Below the pieces are notes generated by a model, which saw only the letters and a program-made list of their open reading frames with translations, was not told the origin of the DNA and searched no databases. This document shows, piece after piece, positions 12,992 to 13,744 of a stretch of DNA of 13,744 nt (position 1 is its first letter; every line of letters begins with the position of its first letter). The translations under genes were made by a program, and so were the position numbers. Origin of the DNA: CAIWXH01 sp964555675 (GTDB lineage Bacteria > Chloroflexota > Chloroflexia > Chloroflexales > Chloroflexaceae); the NCBI GenBank assembly GCA_964555675.1, contig CAZKTU010000181.1, positions 1-13,744 of the forward strand. Reading direction: 5' to 3'.

Positions 12992-13744
12992 CTACACCCG
13001 CCTGATCCGCCTGACCGCGCTCTCGAAGTCCCCGAGCGCCACCGTCAGCCCGGCCTGCATCCAGGCCCGCCCCGAGCGCGCCCCCGCCACGCCTTCGACC
13101 TCGTAGCGCGCTTCGGGCTCCAGCCCGCGCAGGTAGATCGGCGGTAGCACGGCCGGACCCTGCAGGTGGGTGCGGAAGACGAACAGCACGGCCTCCTGGC
13201 GGTCCTTGGCCACATACTGCAGCGCCGAGTAGGGGTGCTCCTGCGGCGAGCGTAGCCTGTAGCAGTCGCCCCCCTGCACAAGCGGCCGGATCTCTTTGTA
13301 GCGGGCGATCCAGTGGGCGGCCTCGGCGCGCATCGCCGGGTCCCAGCGCTCGAGGTGCCCCCCGACGCCCAGCACGCCGCACATGCTGACGTGGAAGCGG
13401 AAGGCCAGCGATAGGTAGCTCGGGCCCATGTCGGTCACCCAGGCCTCCATGGTGGCGGCCGGGAAGAGCTGCGAGAAGCCCTCCTGGATGCCGAGCCGCG
13501 CCGCAGGCTCGGTGTTGTCGCTCACCCAGATCTGGTCGGCCAGGCGCAGGATGCCCAGGTCGGCCCGCCCCCCGCCGCCCGAGCAGCTCTGCCAGACCAC
13601 GTGGGGGTGGCGATCGCGCAGGGTCCCCCAGACCCGGTAGAGGCCCTGGACATAGCGCACCCAGATCTCGCGCGGGTCGCCCGGCGCACCCGGCCAGCCC
13701 GGCTCGCTGACGTTGCGGTTCATGTCCCACTTGATGAAGGCGAT
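12992..13744 (-). CDS. GH36 alpha-galactosidase, C-terminal part (cut by window edge)
   Basis: The last 250 residues of a GH36 enzyme, which releases terminal alpha-galactose from raffinose-family sugars or galactomannan oligosaccharides by a retaining mechanism. The fragment starts with IAFIKWDMNRN; D in KWDMN is the nucleophile by family knowledge. SCSGGGGR (53-60 of the fragment) and WVSDNTEP, whose D is the acid/base, follow. After the barrel, from about residue 150, comes the beta-sandwich C-terminal domain. The start lies outside the window. An internal Met at 13723 is a spurious start because it would remove the nucleophile. No signal peptide can be judged. The receiver gene follows after 109 bases on the same strand. 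Confidence 0.92.
   Translation of the reverse strand: MAFIKWDMNRNVSEPGWPGAPGDPREIWVRYVQGLYRVWGTLRDRHPHVVWQSCSGGGGRADLGILRLADQIWVSDNTEPAARLGIQEGFSQLFPAATMEAWVTDMGPSYLSLAFRFHVSMCGVLGVGGHLERWDPAMRAEAAHWIARYKEIRPLVQGGDCYRLRSPQEHPYSALQYVAKDRQEAVLFVFRTHLQGPAVLPPIYLRGLEPEARYEVEGVAGARSGRAWMQAGLTVALGDFESAVRRIRRV

Overview
The window is a high-GC stretch (about 70% in the genes by eye) from a free-living bacterium. The gene types point to Chloroflexota, class Chloroflexia or a relative. These are a very long AfsR-like regulator with an H-x-H...C-x-x-C insertion in its BTAD region, an ATPase-less family-1 sugar ABC importer, and an ASPIC/UnbV FG-GAP lipoprotein. An actinobacterial or other high-GC origin cannot be excluded without database searches. 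No tRNA, rRNA, CRISPR array or insertion sequence was recognised.

Layout: positions 1-347 are a low-GC (hand count about 49%) non-coding leader. It precedes one plus-strand gene (348-3662) for a SARP/AfsR-type STAND regulator (winged helix, BTAD, NB-ARC ATPase, TPRs). Everything after that is on the minus strand and converges on the regulator. In transcription order it is: a GH36 alpha-galactosidase (cut by the right edge), a small receiver-like protein, the MalF-like and MalG-like permeases, the sugar-binding lipoprotein, an FG-GAP/ASPIC lipoprotein, a polytopic membrane protein with repeated HxxEH motifs, a polytopic GT-C-like protein, and a GH4 alpha-galactosidase of the MelA type. A hairpin lies in the 60-bp convergent gap.

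How it fits together: the SBP and two permeases should import an oligosaccharide. GH36 and GH4, two unrelated enzyme classes that both can act on alpha-galactosides, bracket the transporter, so raffinose-, melibiose- or galactomannan-type sugars are the best guess. No transporter ATPase is present, so a shared MsmX/MalK-type ATPase encoded elsewhere is implied. The FG-GAP lipoprotein, HxxEH membrane protein and GT-C-like protein are tied by two 4-nt ATGA overlaps and the GH4 gene follows after 20 nt. This coupled group, of unknown function, is the least explained part of the window. The non-coding gaps are also structured: the permease gap holds two copies of the same 17-nt palindrome around a third stem, and two tandem hairpins follow the SBP gene.
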